Assembly: GCA_902793695.1 (NCBI GenBank)
Contig: CADBEI010000023.1
Location: 1-40,946 of the forward strand
Source: an uncultured Pseudomonadota bacterium
GTDB lineage: Bacteria > Pseudomonadota > Alphaproteobacteria > RF32 > CAG-239
Length of the DNA stretch: 40,946 nt
Direction: 5' to 3'
Part shown: positions 34,401 to 40,946 of the stretch, piece by piece
Numbering within the stretch: position 1 is the first letter of the stretch
Layout of the letters: every line of letters begins with the position of its first letter
Made by a program: the position numbers and the translations under genes
Notes under the pieces: generated by a model
Seen by the model: the letters and a program-made list of their open reading frames with translations, nothing else
Database searches by the model: none
Told to the model about the DNA's origin: nothing

Positions 34401-35733
34401 CTGTCCAACCGCCGAAAGGATACACCAAATCTTCGTCTTTTTCTTCCTGTTTTTGCGTTTGCACTTGCGGCACACTACTTGCCGCGGCAACAACAGGCTC
34501 TGCCGAAGCAGCTGCAGAAAACTCAGTAGCTGTCGGATATTCCGGATTATTTTCGTTTTGCGCTCGGAGTGAGTTAAGAGTGCTTTGCAAATTACCGAAA
34601 GACGGTGCCGATATTTCTTTTTCCATCGGCTGTTGTGCCTCGGCGCGCAAAGTAGTTTCATTATTTTCCACACCGAAAGAAGGCTCTAATCCGCCACCGG
34701 AAAACGGAGATTGTTCCATTCTCGCTTCGCCGTTGAAACTGTTGTGCAATGCCTGAAAGAACGGGTCGGATTCATCTTCTTCATTCAATGCCGGCTCAGC
34801 TTCACGCGAAGCGAACGGATTGAAACGCGCAAAAAACGACGGTTTCTTTTTGGTCTTTACCAACTCGTCATCAACTCGCTGTTCCTCGATTTCATCATCA
34901 TCACGGTCAACATTGACAATGGTTTCGGTAGCTTTCGGCTCTTCCATATTAGCTAATTTCAAAACCGAAGCGTAGTCACTGCTTTTGTGTTCAGATGCCG
35001 ATTGCGGCGCACGTTCCTGCGCGTTGGCAGCCAACCCTTTGATACCGTCACTGAGCGGCGCAATAATCGAATATACTTTGCCGTAAACCCCGCTCTCAAT
35101 CATACTTAAAAAGATACGGTCACGGTCGTGCTTTTCAAGCATTTGCAAAAGATTCTGGTAGCGTGAACAAAATTCCAATAGTGAGCCGCGAAATACCTTG
35201 TCGCGATTGGATTTTTCGCGTACCCATGCATCAAACGTACTTTGATTTTTGCTGGCGTCCAAAATTGCCTTGCCGAGTGACCACTTTTCGCCTCGACGCA
35301 CCCGTTGCCACAACAAATCAAGTTGCGCCGACGAAGCAATGTTGCAACGCTGAATAATCTCACTCAAAGTTTCGTTCATATCTTGGATAAATATATCAAA
35401 TTTGTTCAACACAAAGCCGTCTTTGATTTCGTGCTCGGCGTCAAGCATAACCCGCACCACCAAATCAGTATAATCCTGATTTTTCTGGAGTTGCGTCAAC
35501 AATTCCGATTGTTTGCGATTCATCGCCCGATTGGATAAAAACTGGCTGAAATACCCGAACACCATCCAAATAACCAAAATCGGCAACACCACGACCGAAA
35601 GCAAAATCAGCATTGTCTGCGGGTCTTGTTCCATCAAATGTTCTTCCGCCAATTTGGAGTTGGCAAACATAACGGCATAAATCAGCCAAACCACCGATGA
35701 AAAAACCGCCGAAAAGAAAGCAAAAAACAGCAT
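34378..35733 (-). CDS. Membrane-anchored protein of unknown function
   Basis: A 451-residue protein with two N-terminal membrane segments (about 5-25 and 41-62) followed by a helical cytoplasmic region (about 70-225, charged, probably coiled coil) and a low-complexity acidic/Gln-Ser-Ala-rich C-terminal half (about 240-451). I recognise no family. The long disordered tail suggests a scaffolding or interaction protein. It begins the yejA-yejB transcription unit, its end overlapping yejA by 23 bp. Confidence 0.75.
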   Translation of the reverse strand: MLFFAFFSAVFSSVVWLIYAVMFANSKLAEEHLMEQDPQTMLILLSVVVLPILVIWMVFGYFSQFLSNRAMNRKQSELLTQLQKNQDYTDLVVRVMLDAEHEIKDGFVLNKFDIFIQDMNETLSEIIQRCNIASSAQLDLLWQRVRRGEKWSLGKAILDASKNQSTFDAWVREKSNRDKVFRGSLLEFCSRYQNLLQMLEKHDRDRIFLSMIESGVYGKVYSIIAPLSDGIKGLAANAQERAPQSASEHKSSDYASVLKLANMEEPKATETIVNVDRDDDEIEEQRVDDELVKTKKKPSFFARFNPFASREAEPALNEEDESDPFFQALHNSFNGEARMEQSPFSGGGLEPSFGVENNETTLRAEAQQPMEKEISAPSFGNLQSTLNSLRAQNENNPEYPTATEFSAAASAEPVVAAASSVPQVQTQKQEEKDEDLVYPFGGWTDENNYNG

Positions 35734-35887
35734 ATTTATCCCTTTTTATAAAAAACATTCTCAAACTTTGCCCCATAATAGCAGTAATTCGCAAATTTTT
35801 TATTAAAAAATCAACAAATAAAAAATAAACACTAAACATTTCAAAAAAATGTGATAAACTGCCACCGTTAACAATATGAGGTAAAAA

Positions 35888-36871
35888 ATGAGCGATACGG
35901 AAAATTTTGTGCTGGATTTTGAAAAGACCATTGTTGAAATCGAAGAAAAAATCGAGCATTTACAATCTATGGCACGGACCGAAGATTTGGATATAAGCCG
36001 TGAAATCAAAAAGTTGCAAAAGCATTTGCAAACCCACACTGAGCAAGTTTATCGCCATTTAACTCCGTGGCAAAAAGCGCAAATTGCCCGCCACCCGTCG
36101 CGTCCGCACTGTTTGGATTATGTCAAAGCCCTGATTACCGATTTTGTGCCGCTGGCCGGCGACCGTCGTTTCGGCGATGATCCTGCTATGGTATGCGGTT
36201 TGGGGACTTTTGAAAATACACCGGTGGTGGTCATCGGACAAGAAAAAGGCAACGATTTGGATTCTCGCATAAAATACAATTTCGGTATGGCCAAGCCGGA
36301 AGGATACCGCAAAGCACAACGTTTGATGGATATGGCGGAAAAATTCAAGTTGCCGGTTTTGAGTTTTGTGGATACGGCCGGCGCTTATCCGGGAATAGAT
36401 GCCGAAGCCCGCGGACAGGCCGAAGCCATTGCCTCCTCCATTGAAAAATGTTTGCAAATCAAAACACCGATTATCGCCACGGTTATCGGCGAAGGCGGTT
36501 CCGGCGGAGCAATTGCCATTGCCGTAGCCGACAAAGTTTTGATGCTTGAACACTCGATATATTCGGTTATTTCGCCGGAAGGTTGTGCCTCTATTTTGTG
36601 GCGCTCGGCCGATAAAACCAAAGAAGCGACCGAAGCCTTGCACCTAACCGCGCAAGATTTGAAAAAACTGGGCATTATTGATGAAATCGTGCCGGAACCT
36701 GTCGGGGGCGCGCACCGCAATCCGGAACAAACCATAGAAAATTTGCGTACGGCACTCAAACAGAACTTGCAGGAACTTTCCGCTGTTGCTTACGATAAAT
36801 TAAAAAGCCGCCGTACCGAAAAATTTATGAAAATCGGCACCGAATTCGTACAGGTAAAAAAAGCCAAATAG
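35888..36871 (+). CDS. accA: Acetyl-CoA carboxylase carboxyltransferase subunit alpha
   Basis: A 327-residue AccA, the alpha half of the carboxyltransferase that makes malonyl-CoA with AccD. Motifs: N-terminal helices with 'LDFEKTIVEIEEKIEHLQ', 'ARHPSRPHCLDYVKALITDF', 'LAGDRRFGDDPAMVCGLGTF', 'GQEKGNDLDSRIKYNFGMAK', 'FVDTAGAYPGIDAEARGQAE' and 'IGEGGSGGAIAIAVADKV'. GAGGT precedes the start. Together with AcpS (5988) it shows an intact fatty-acid synthesis branch. Confidence 0.97.
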   Translation: MSDTENFVLDFEKTIVEIEEKIEHLQSMARTEDLDISREIKKLQKHLQTHTEQVYRHLTPWQKAQIARHPSRPHCLDYVKALITDFVPLAGDRRFGDDPAMVCGLGTFENTPVVVIGQEKGNDLDSRIKYNFGMAKPEGYRKAQRLMDMAEKFKLPVLSFVDTAGAYPGIDAEARGQAEAIASSIEKCLQIKTPIIATVIGEGGSGGAIAIAVADKVLMLEHSIYSVISPEGCASILWRSADKTKEATEALHLTAQDLKKLGIIDEIVPEPVGGAHRNPEQTIENLRTALKQNLQELSAVAYDKLKSRRTEKFMKIGTEFVQVKKAK

Positions 36872-36932
36872 CATAAGTCGTCATTATCTGTCTCGCGCTT
36901 CAAAGACTCATTAACACCCCTGTTTAAACCAC

Positions 36933-36961
36933 TTGCAAAACAGTGCAAATCATCATATAAA
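36933..36961 (+). promoter_or_regulatory. Promoter of the rubrerythrin gene
   Basis: TTGCAA, 17 bases and TATAAA lie about 40 bp upstream of the start codon. The -35 is part of a small TTGC/GCAA inverted repeat. Confidence 0.6.
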
Positions 36962-37001
36962 TCAATTATTCGCTAACATCTATTTTGTAAAGGAATGAAC
37001 T

Positions 37002-37541
37002 ATGGCAAACAAATATGCGGGAACGCAAACGGAAAAAAACCTTTGGACGGCTTTTGCCGGCGAAAGTCAGGCACGCAACAAATATACTTATTTTGCCAGC
37101 GTAGCTAAAAAAGAAGGATTTGAACAAATATCTGAAATATTCACCAAAACCGCGGCTAACGAAAAAGAACACGCCGAATTGTGGTTTAAAGAACTGGAAG
37201 AACTCGGCAACACTGCAGCCAATTTGGCCGCTGCCGCTGCCGGCGAAAATTATGAATGGACCGATATGTACGAGGGTTTCGCCAAAACTGCCGAAGCTGA
37301 AGGTTTTCCGGCATTGGCGGCTAAATTCCGCGGCGTGGCGGCGATTGAAAAAACTCACGAAGAAAGATATCGTGCACTGCTGAAAAACGTTGAAACTCAA
37401 GAAGTTTTCAAACGCTCAACCGTTAAGGTTTGGGAATGCCGCAACTGCGGACACATAATTGTCGGCACCGAAGCTCCGGCCGCTTGTCCGGTTTGTGCCC
37501 ACGCTCGCAGCTATTTTGAATTGCGTGCCGAAAATTATTGA
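37002..37541 (+). CDS. rbr: Rubrerythrin
   Basis: A 179-residue rubrerythrin. The ferritin-like domain has the diiron Glu residues ('[16 protein letters not shown]', '[16 protein letters not shown]', '[17 protein letters not shown]'), and a C-terminal rubredoxin domain has CxxC pairs 'CRNC' and 'CPVC'. It reduces hydrogen peroxide with electrons from rubredoxin/NADH systems and is usual in anaerobes and microaerophiles. AAAGGA is upstream. The gene has its own promoter and terminator. Confidence 0.96.
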   Translation: MANKYAGTQTEKNLWTAFAGESQARNKYTYFASVAKKEGFEQISEIFTKTAANEKEHAELWFKELEELGNTAANLAAAAAGENYEWTDMYEGFAKTAEAEGFPALAAKFRGVAAIEKTHEERYRALLKNVETQEVFKRSTVKVWECRNCGHIIVGTEAPAACPVCAHARSYFELRAENY

Positions 37542-37566
37542 TTTATCAGCGCACAAAATAAGGCAT

Positions 37567-37602
37567 AAAAAACATCCCGCCAAACGTCGGGGTGTTTTTT
37601 AT
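37567..37602 (+). terminator. Intrinsic terminator after rbr
   Basis: An inverted repeat (AAAACATCCCG/CGGGGTGTTTT, with a G-U pair) closes on a short loop and is followed by T's. It begins about 25 nt past the stop codon. Confidence 0.85.
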
Positions 37603-37624
37603 ATCGTCCAATCTTTTATTTTAC

Positions 37625-37654
37625 TTGACTTTGACAAAAAAATAAATATATAGT
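37625..37654 (+). promoter_or_regulatory. Promoter of the small membrane-protein pair
   Basis: TTGACT, 18 bases and TATAGT lie just upstream of the first small gene. The expected start leaves a leader of under 20 nt, with no Shine-Dalgarno. Confidence 0.5.
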
Positions 37655-37676
37655 AATTCCGTAAAAATTTATTTTT

Positions 37677-37934
37677 ATGATATATATTGTTATTATCCTA
37701 TCAGCTCTCGGTATGTACTGGGCTGTTTATGAAATTGTGTGGAAAGTTCGTCGGATTCGTTACATTAACTATTTGCGCGGACTTTCAGATAATGAGCTTT
37801 CAGATATCTACACCGAAAGGTGGCTGAAACTGAATGCCGATATTCTTGATGACAGGCTTCGGCTCATGCAGTATGTGGAGATTATGCGCGAACTGATGCG
37901 CCGAAATCTCTACACGGGAAAAATTGTGCATTAA
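37677..37934 (+). CDS. Small membrane protein, member 1 of a pair
   Basis: An 85-residue protein with one N-terminal membrane segment (about 2-18) and a charged helical cytoplasmic part ('SDNELSDIYTERWLKLNADI', 'LMQYVEIMRELMRRNLYTG'). The next gene has the same layout and shares the 'LS..EL' start of the soluble part and an aromatic-rich end, so the two are probably distant paralogues. No Shine-Dalgarno is visible and the leader is very short. No family is recognised. Confidence 0.62.
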   Translation: MIYIVIILSALGMYWAVYEIVWKVRRIRYINYLRGLSDNELSDIYTERWLKLNADILDDRLRLMQYVEIMRELMRRNLYTGKIVH

Positions 37935-37940
37935 ATCCCT

Positions 37941-38204
37941 ATGTTGTACATTATTGCGATATGTATCGCTGTTGTCTGTGGTACATATGAGTTGAAATGG
38001 TTACTTCGTCGTCGTAGTATTTGCCGAGAATATCGCAAACTTTCCGTGGCGGAATTGCAAGCAGAAAGAGCTCAGTTGGAGCAACAATTACGGGATTTTT
38101 TCTCGTTAAAAACCCGCAAAGGCGGCTGTATGCCCGACAAAATGCTCCGCCTTAAGCACAGATGCTTGATTGAAGAGTTTGAGTATCGAAATTTATCGGA
38201 TTGA
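37941..38204 (+). CDS. Small membrane protein, member 2 of a pair
   Basis: An 87-residue protein beginning with a hydrophobic helix ('LYIIAICIAVVCGTYELKWL') followed by a basic stretch ('RRRSICREYRK') and a charged helical part ('SVAELQAERAQLEQQLRDFF', 'LRLKHRCLIEEFEYRNL'). The layout matches the preceding gene, 6 bp upstream, with which it shares a transcript. Unknown function; small paired membrane proteins of this kind are often regulators or toxin-antitoxin-like pairs, but no motif supports that. Confidence 0.62.
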   Translation: MLYIIAICIAVVCGTYELKWLLRRRSICREYRKLSVAELQAERAQLEQQLRDFFSLKTRKGGCMPDKMLRLKHRCLIEEFEYRNLSD

Positions 38205-38208
38205 AAAG

Positions 38209-38241
38209 GGACGTATGCTTAGCCGGCATACGTCCTTTTTT
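38209..38241 (+). terminator. Intrinsic terminator after the membrane-protein pair
   Basis: GGACGTATGC and GCATACGTCC form a 10-bp perfect stem with a 7-nt loop, followed by six T's. The sequence closely resembles the terminator at 40131. Confidence 0.9.
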
Positions 38242-38251
38242 GACAAAAGCA

Positions 38252-38280
38252 TTGACTTTTAATGTTTTTACTGCTAAAAT
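38252..38280 (+). promoter_or_regulatory. Promoter of the 587-residue gene
   Basis: TTGACT, 17 bases and TAAAAT lie just after the preceding terminator and about 30 bp before the start codon, which has AAGGAAA upstream. Confidence 0.65.
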
Positions 38281-38312
38281 AGACTATTATAAGCTACATT
38301 AAGGAAAAAACT

Positions 38313-40076
38313 ATGGACAGTGCTGCAAAAAAACAAAAAATAGAACAGCTTAAAAAGGGTTTGAACGTCGCTGGCAAGGTTGCCGGAAAGATTGGTAAGA
38401 AAATACTCAAATTAAGTACAAAAACCGCCATTAAGACAGCCAAACTCACCCGAAAAGAAGCACAGAAGCTCTATACCGAGTATAAGGCACTGAATAAAGA
38501 ATCCAAAACAAATTTACATTGCAAACTGATGGTTGCCGGTGGCATTTTTGGTTTAACCGGAACTTTTTATACCAGCCGCTTTGCCGCTCCTGAAACACCG
38601 GAGCCCATAATGGAAAATACCAATGCCCGCAACGATTCTATAAAAGCAGCTCTGACCAAAACCTACAAAATTACCGACGAAGAAAGTTTTAAGCAGCTTT
38701 TTGAAGCAGCCTTACCTCTGATTCACTCCTCCATGTTGCCGACCGAAATATATAAAAAAAGTGCCTATGACGACCGTGGCGGAGCTAACCCTAACTCAAT
38801 TGCCGTCGGTCTGTTCTGGTTCCCAAATGACGGTAAACCTACAAGTTCGGAATGGATTCTTGCCAGCAAATATTTTAAATTACATCCTGATTTAGATGTC
38901 AGCTACGAAGATGCTATGAAATTTACCGAAGGATGGTATCGCTATCGTGAAAACGGACGTGTATATAAGCAAATGTTTAAGCGTTTGAAAGACACCGAAC
39001 TGAATATTCATCAATTTGTAGCGTGTGCAACCTGCACCTATAATAACGAACAAAGCGGTTTTGCTTTTTGTGATTATATCAAAAAGCATTATAAGGAACC
39101 GGTCAAGTGTGCACATTATCTGCTGACTTTAGACCCTAAAGACCCGAATTGCGTTGATGGTATCTTAAAGCGCCACACTTCGGAAGCTTGTATGTATATG
39201 TATCCCGAATATGCAATGCAAGTTTATTCGTTTAAGATGAAAAATATTACCTATACCAATAAAAAAGGTGAAATCAAGCACCATACGGTCACCTCGGTCA
39301 ACCAAATAAATCCTGCCGATTGTAAGCAGGTAAGAGCAGATTTAGCCAAAGGCAATACCAAATCATTAGACAATATCAAAAACAAAATATGCAAATATAT
39401 TTGTAAAAATGGTGAAACTGTTGCCGAATTCATTAATCGCAACGTCAAAAACGAAAATATTTTGGCATCATTGATGTGCTACAATAACAACAGTGCCGCA
39501 CGTACTGCAGATTTTTCCGAAAAAAGTGCTGAATTGACTTATGCCGATGCACTAAAAGAATATAAGGCCGGTAATTATGAAGAGGCTCTTGCCGGTTTTC
39601 AACAACTTCGTGCCAATGGCTATGACGGTGCCGATTTACGTAACGATATTGCCATTACTTATTTTAATCTCGGTCGTTATCAAGAATGTATTGAGGAATG
39701 CCGCGCTGTTTTAAACACCGGAGAAGAAAATCTTTATCCGGCAGCAAATTTCAATGCGGGCAAAGCTTATGAAGCTTTGGGTAATTACGAGCGTGCAAAC
39801 TTAAATTACAAACACGCTTTGATTTCAGCACAAAAAAATGACGCCAAGGATACTCTGAAAAATGTTTATAAAAACGCAATAAAACGTACTCAAGATTTTA
39901 TAAAAGATACAAATCCGCATCCTAAATCGATTGCGCCACAGAAAAAGTCTCAAAAAACAATTTCAAAGACTTCGCCGAAAGCGCAAAAAACAGCAAAAAC
40001 ATCAACAAAGCCTAAAGGCAATAGAAAAACTCCGGTTCAAAATAAGCCGATGAAACGATCAAACCGCGGGAGATAA
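38313..40076 (+). CDS. Membrane protein with GH24-like lysozyme domain and TPRs
   Basis: A 587-residue protein. Residues 1-66 are very basic; one membrane segment spans about 70-90. The region about 135-300 resembles the phage T4-type lysozyme fold (GH24): Glu145 and Asp154 are spaced nine residues apart as E11 and D20 of T4 lysozyme, with a Tyr between at the matching place, then Ser162 in 'SIAVGL' where T26 of 'TIGIGH' lies; 'HQFVACATCTYNNEQSGFAF' (about 233-252) and 'DGILKRHTSEACMYM' (about 282-296) match the later helices ('QFDALVSFAFN' and 'GLVNRR.AE' in the family). About 408-515 holds three TPRs ('ADALKEYKAGNYEEALAGFQ', 'IAITYFNLGRYQECIEECR', 'AGKAYEALGNYERANLNYKH'). A basic, disordered C-terminus ends it. 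I infer a membrane-bound peptidoglycan-acting or -binding protein; catalysis is unproven. Its side of the membrane is unclear because the TPR and basic ends could be cytoplasmic. Confidence 0.65.
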   Translation: MDSAAKKQKIEQLKKGLNVAGKVAGKIGKKILKLSTKTAIKTAKLTRKEAQKLYTEYKALNKESKTNLHCKLMVAGGIFGLTGTFYTSRFAAPETPEPIMENTNARNDSIKAALTKTYKITDEESFKQLFEAALPLIHSSMLPTEIYKKSAYDDRGGANPNSIAVGLFWFPNDGKPTSSEWILASKYFKLHPDLDVSYEDAMKFTEGWYRYRENGRVYKQMFKRLKDTELNIHQFVACATCTYNNEQSGFAFCDYIKKHYKEPVKCAHYLLTLDPKDPNCVDGILKRHTSEACMYMYPEYAMQVYSFKMKNITYTNKKGEIKHHTVTSVNQINPADCKQVRADLAKGNTKSLDNIKNKICKYICKNGETVAEFINRNVKNENILASLMCYNNNSAARTADFSEKSAELTYADALKEYKAGNYEEALAGFQQLRANGYDGADLRNDIAITYFNLGRYQECIEECRAVLNTGEENLYPAANFNAGKAYEALGNYERANLNYKHALISAQKNDAKDTLKNVYKNAIKRTQDFIKDTNPHPKSIAPQKKSQKTISKTSPKAQKTAKTSTKPKGNRKTPVQNKPMKRSNRGR

Positions 40077-40570
40077 TTTCATCGCCGGGTTACGATATAC
40101 TCCGGATTGAATGCCAAAAGCTTCCTGAATAAAAAAACGTAGGCTTGACCGGCATACGTTTTTTGTTGCTACATACAATCACACCACGGACAAGGATCGC
40201 ATATACAGAAATCATAAATAATGCCATCGGCGATGTGGTAAAGCAGTAAAAAAGCAATATTGTCAAGCTTAAAAACAGCAGTATTATTAACCCAGAATAA
40301 ACCATCTTTACATATATTTTGTTTTTCAGACAATGTACATAAATAAACGCACTTAATATACAGGCAATACATACATACATAATTTAATATCAATTTTTCC
40401 GTAATTGCAAAATAAACATTTAAAAAACCGCCATCCAAAAAACATTGCCCATATGCACCAGAAAAACTTTTTTCTCAATGTCATGTTTTTTCACTGTTTT
40501 TTATGAATTTTTTACTAAACCACACGGTAATAACATATCGTTCTTTTTAGCGGCATTTTTTTGTTATTTT
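40077..40570. other. Interval without a convincing gene
   Basis: This 494-bp AT-rich interval between the 587-residue gene and the pyrophosphatase holds the terminator at 40131 and no well-supported coding region. A minus-strand frame (40090-40380, 96 codons) encodes a hydrophobic peptide, but it has no ribosome-binding site and its end overlaps the terminator stem, so I do not call it. A TACA/CATA repeat (CATACATACATACAT) lies near 40368. Confidence 0.5.
40131..40165 (+). terminator. Intrinsic terminator after the 587-residue gene
   Basis: AAACGTA-GGC and GCATACGTTT-type arms form a stem with a loop sequence nearly identical to that at 38209 (CTTGACCGG versus CTTAGCCGG), followed by T's. 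Confidence 0.8.
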
Positions 40571-40946
40571 TTATCCATGCGGATTTCGCAATAAAATATG
40601 TTTGAACCATTTTTCCTGAAAAGCAATATCTTCTTCAATAATTTCATCGTCCAAATCGTATGCTTCCGGTACCACTATCAGCTTATCGTCGTCATCGTCG
40701 GTGCGGTGCACCACCCCAATACAGCGCCCGATATATTCTTTGAGAGGTTTATCTTCCATTAAAACATAGGCATCCAACTCATCGCCGTCATCGGATTCTG
40801 TGTACGGCACAAATCCGTAGTTAACCGGATATTCAAAGCCGTATTTCGGATGTTTACTCCCCAAAGGACGGTCAATTTTTACCTGTACCAATTGATAGAG
40901 ATAGCACGTAGTTGGTGCATTATGAAAAACAACCGGATAATCATCC
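40571..40946 (-). CDS. Inorganic pyrophosphatase, 5' end beyond the window
   Basis: The minus strand encodes a family I soluble pyrophosphatase of the short type: 'VQVKIDRPLGSKHPKYGFEY', 'PVNYGFVPYTESDDGDELDA', 'YVLMEDKPLKEYIGRCIGVV' and 'TDDDDDKLIVVPEAYDL' carry the acidic metal-binding residues. It hydrolyses PPi and pulls biosynthetic reactions forward. No stop is met upstream: the frame continues to the window edge ('DDYPVVFHNAPTTCYLYQL'), so the start is outside and the TTG at 40891 is probably not the real one. The total length would be a little over 120 residues. Confidence 0.82.
   Translation of the reverse strand, partial: DDYPVVFHNAPTTCYLYQLVQVKIDRPLGSKHPKYGFEYPVNYGFVPYTESDDGDELDAYVLMEDKPLKEYIGRCIGVVHRTDDDDDKLIVVPEAYDLDDEIIEEDIAFQEKWFKHILLRNPHG

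Noticed and set aside
34401-34673. A 91-residue N-terminal extension of yejA
   Set aside because: The extension overlaps the upstream gene in another frame, and the signal peptide begins at 34400.
40090-40380. A hydrophobic 96-codon minus-strand frame
   Set aside because: It has no ribosome-binding site and its 3' end overlaps the terminator at 40131; AT-rich sequence easily gives hydrophobic frames.

Overview
The window is a chromosomal segment from a moderately AT-rich alphaproteobacterium, probably host- or gut-associated and living with little oxygen. The alphaproteobacterial signs are a Mic60/mitofilin-like membrane protein, a DUF1013 (TrcR-type) regulator, a coiled-coil gene fused by overlap to zapA and followed by a 6S-like RNA, the efp/inositol-monophosphatase pair, and an L31 protein without zinc cysteines. 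Rubrerythrin suggests an anaerobic or microaerobic habitat. Species cannot be named from the sequence alone.

Layout. 0.1-6.4 kb (+): mitofilin-like gene, an ADP-dependent sugar kinase of archaeal/animal type, rpoZ, spoT/rsh, a DUF2062 membrane protein and acpS. 6.4-6.9 kb: six tandem copies of a hairpin-bearing repeat of about 86 bp. 6.9-11.0 kb (-): recR, ybaB, dnaX, the SRP RNA and an LpoA-like lipoprotein. 11.0-12.7 kb (+): rsmI, yraN and an HxlR regulator. 12.8-17.0 kb (-): a secreted protein of Bacteroidetes appearance, an RNase J-like nuclease, an orphan gene, and tRNA-Ser(CGA) next to a strange duplication of its own 3' end and terminator. 17.2-19.5 kb (+): two paralogous unknown genes and an orphan. 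19.5-24.5 kb: an SDR, gmk, a Nudix-like gene, a decayed cysK, lptG, and a DUF1013 protein with a long histone-H1-like tail. 24.7-26.4 kb (-): rpmE, a catalytically degenerate inositol monophosphatase homologue and efp. 26.5-29.7 kb (+): a 1046-residue orphan with its own strong promoter. 29.7-31.5 kb: a ThiE-like degenerate barrel (-), then zauP-like, zapA and 6S RNA (+). 31.5-35.7 kb (-): a membrane-anchored unknown, yejA and yejB without yejE/yejF. 35.9-40.1 kb (+): accA, rubrerythrin, two small membrane proteins and a 587-residue membrane protein with a lysozyme-like domain and TPRs. 40.6 kb to the end (-): a partial inorganic pyrophosphatase.

Most genes are housekeeping: stringent response and RNA polymerase omega, DNA replication and repair, translation (EF-P, L31, SRP, tRNA), fatty-acid and envelope synthesis, and cell division. 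Between them lie accessory genes, several without a Shine-Dalgarno sequence and two unusually AT-rich, which look acquired.

The best candidates for new biology are the membrane lysozyme-like/TPR protein (38313-40076), the repeat array after acpS, the tRNA-Ser duplication/inversion, the dnaX A10 slippage site, the bacterial ADP-dependent kinase, the inactive SuhB homologue, and the 1046-residue orphan. I see no CRISPR array, transposase, prophage or complete defence system.
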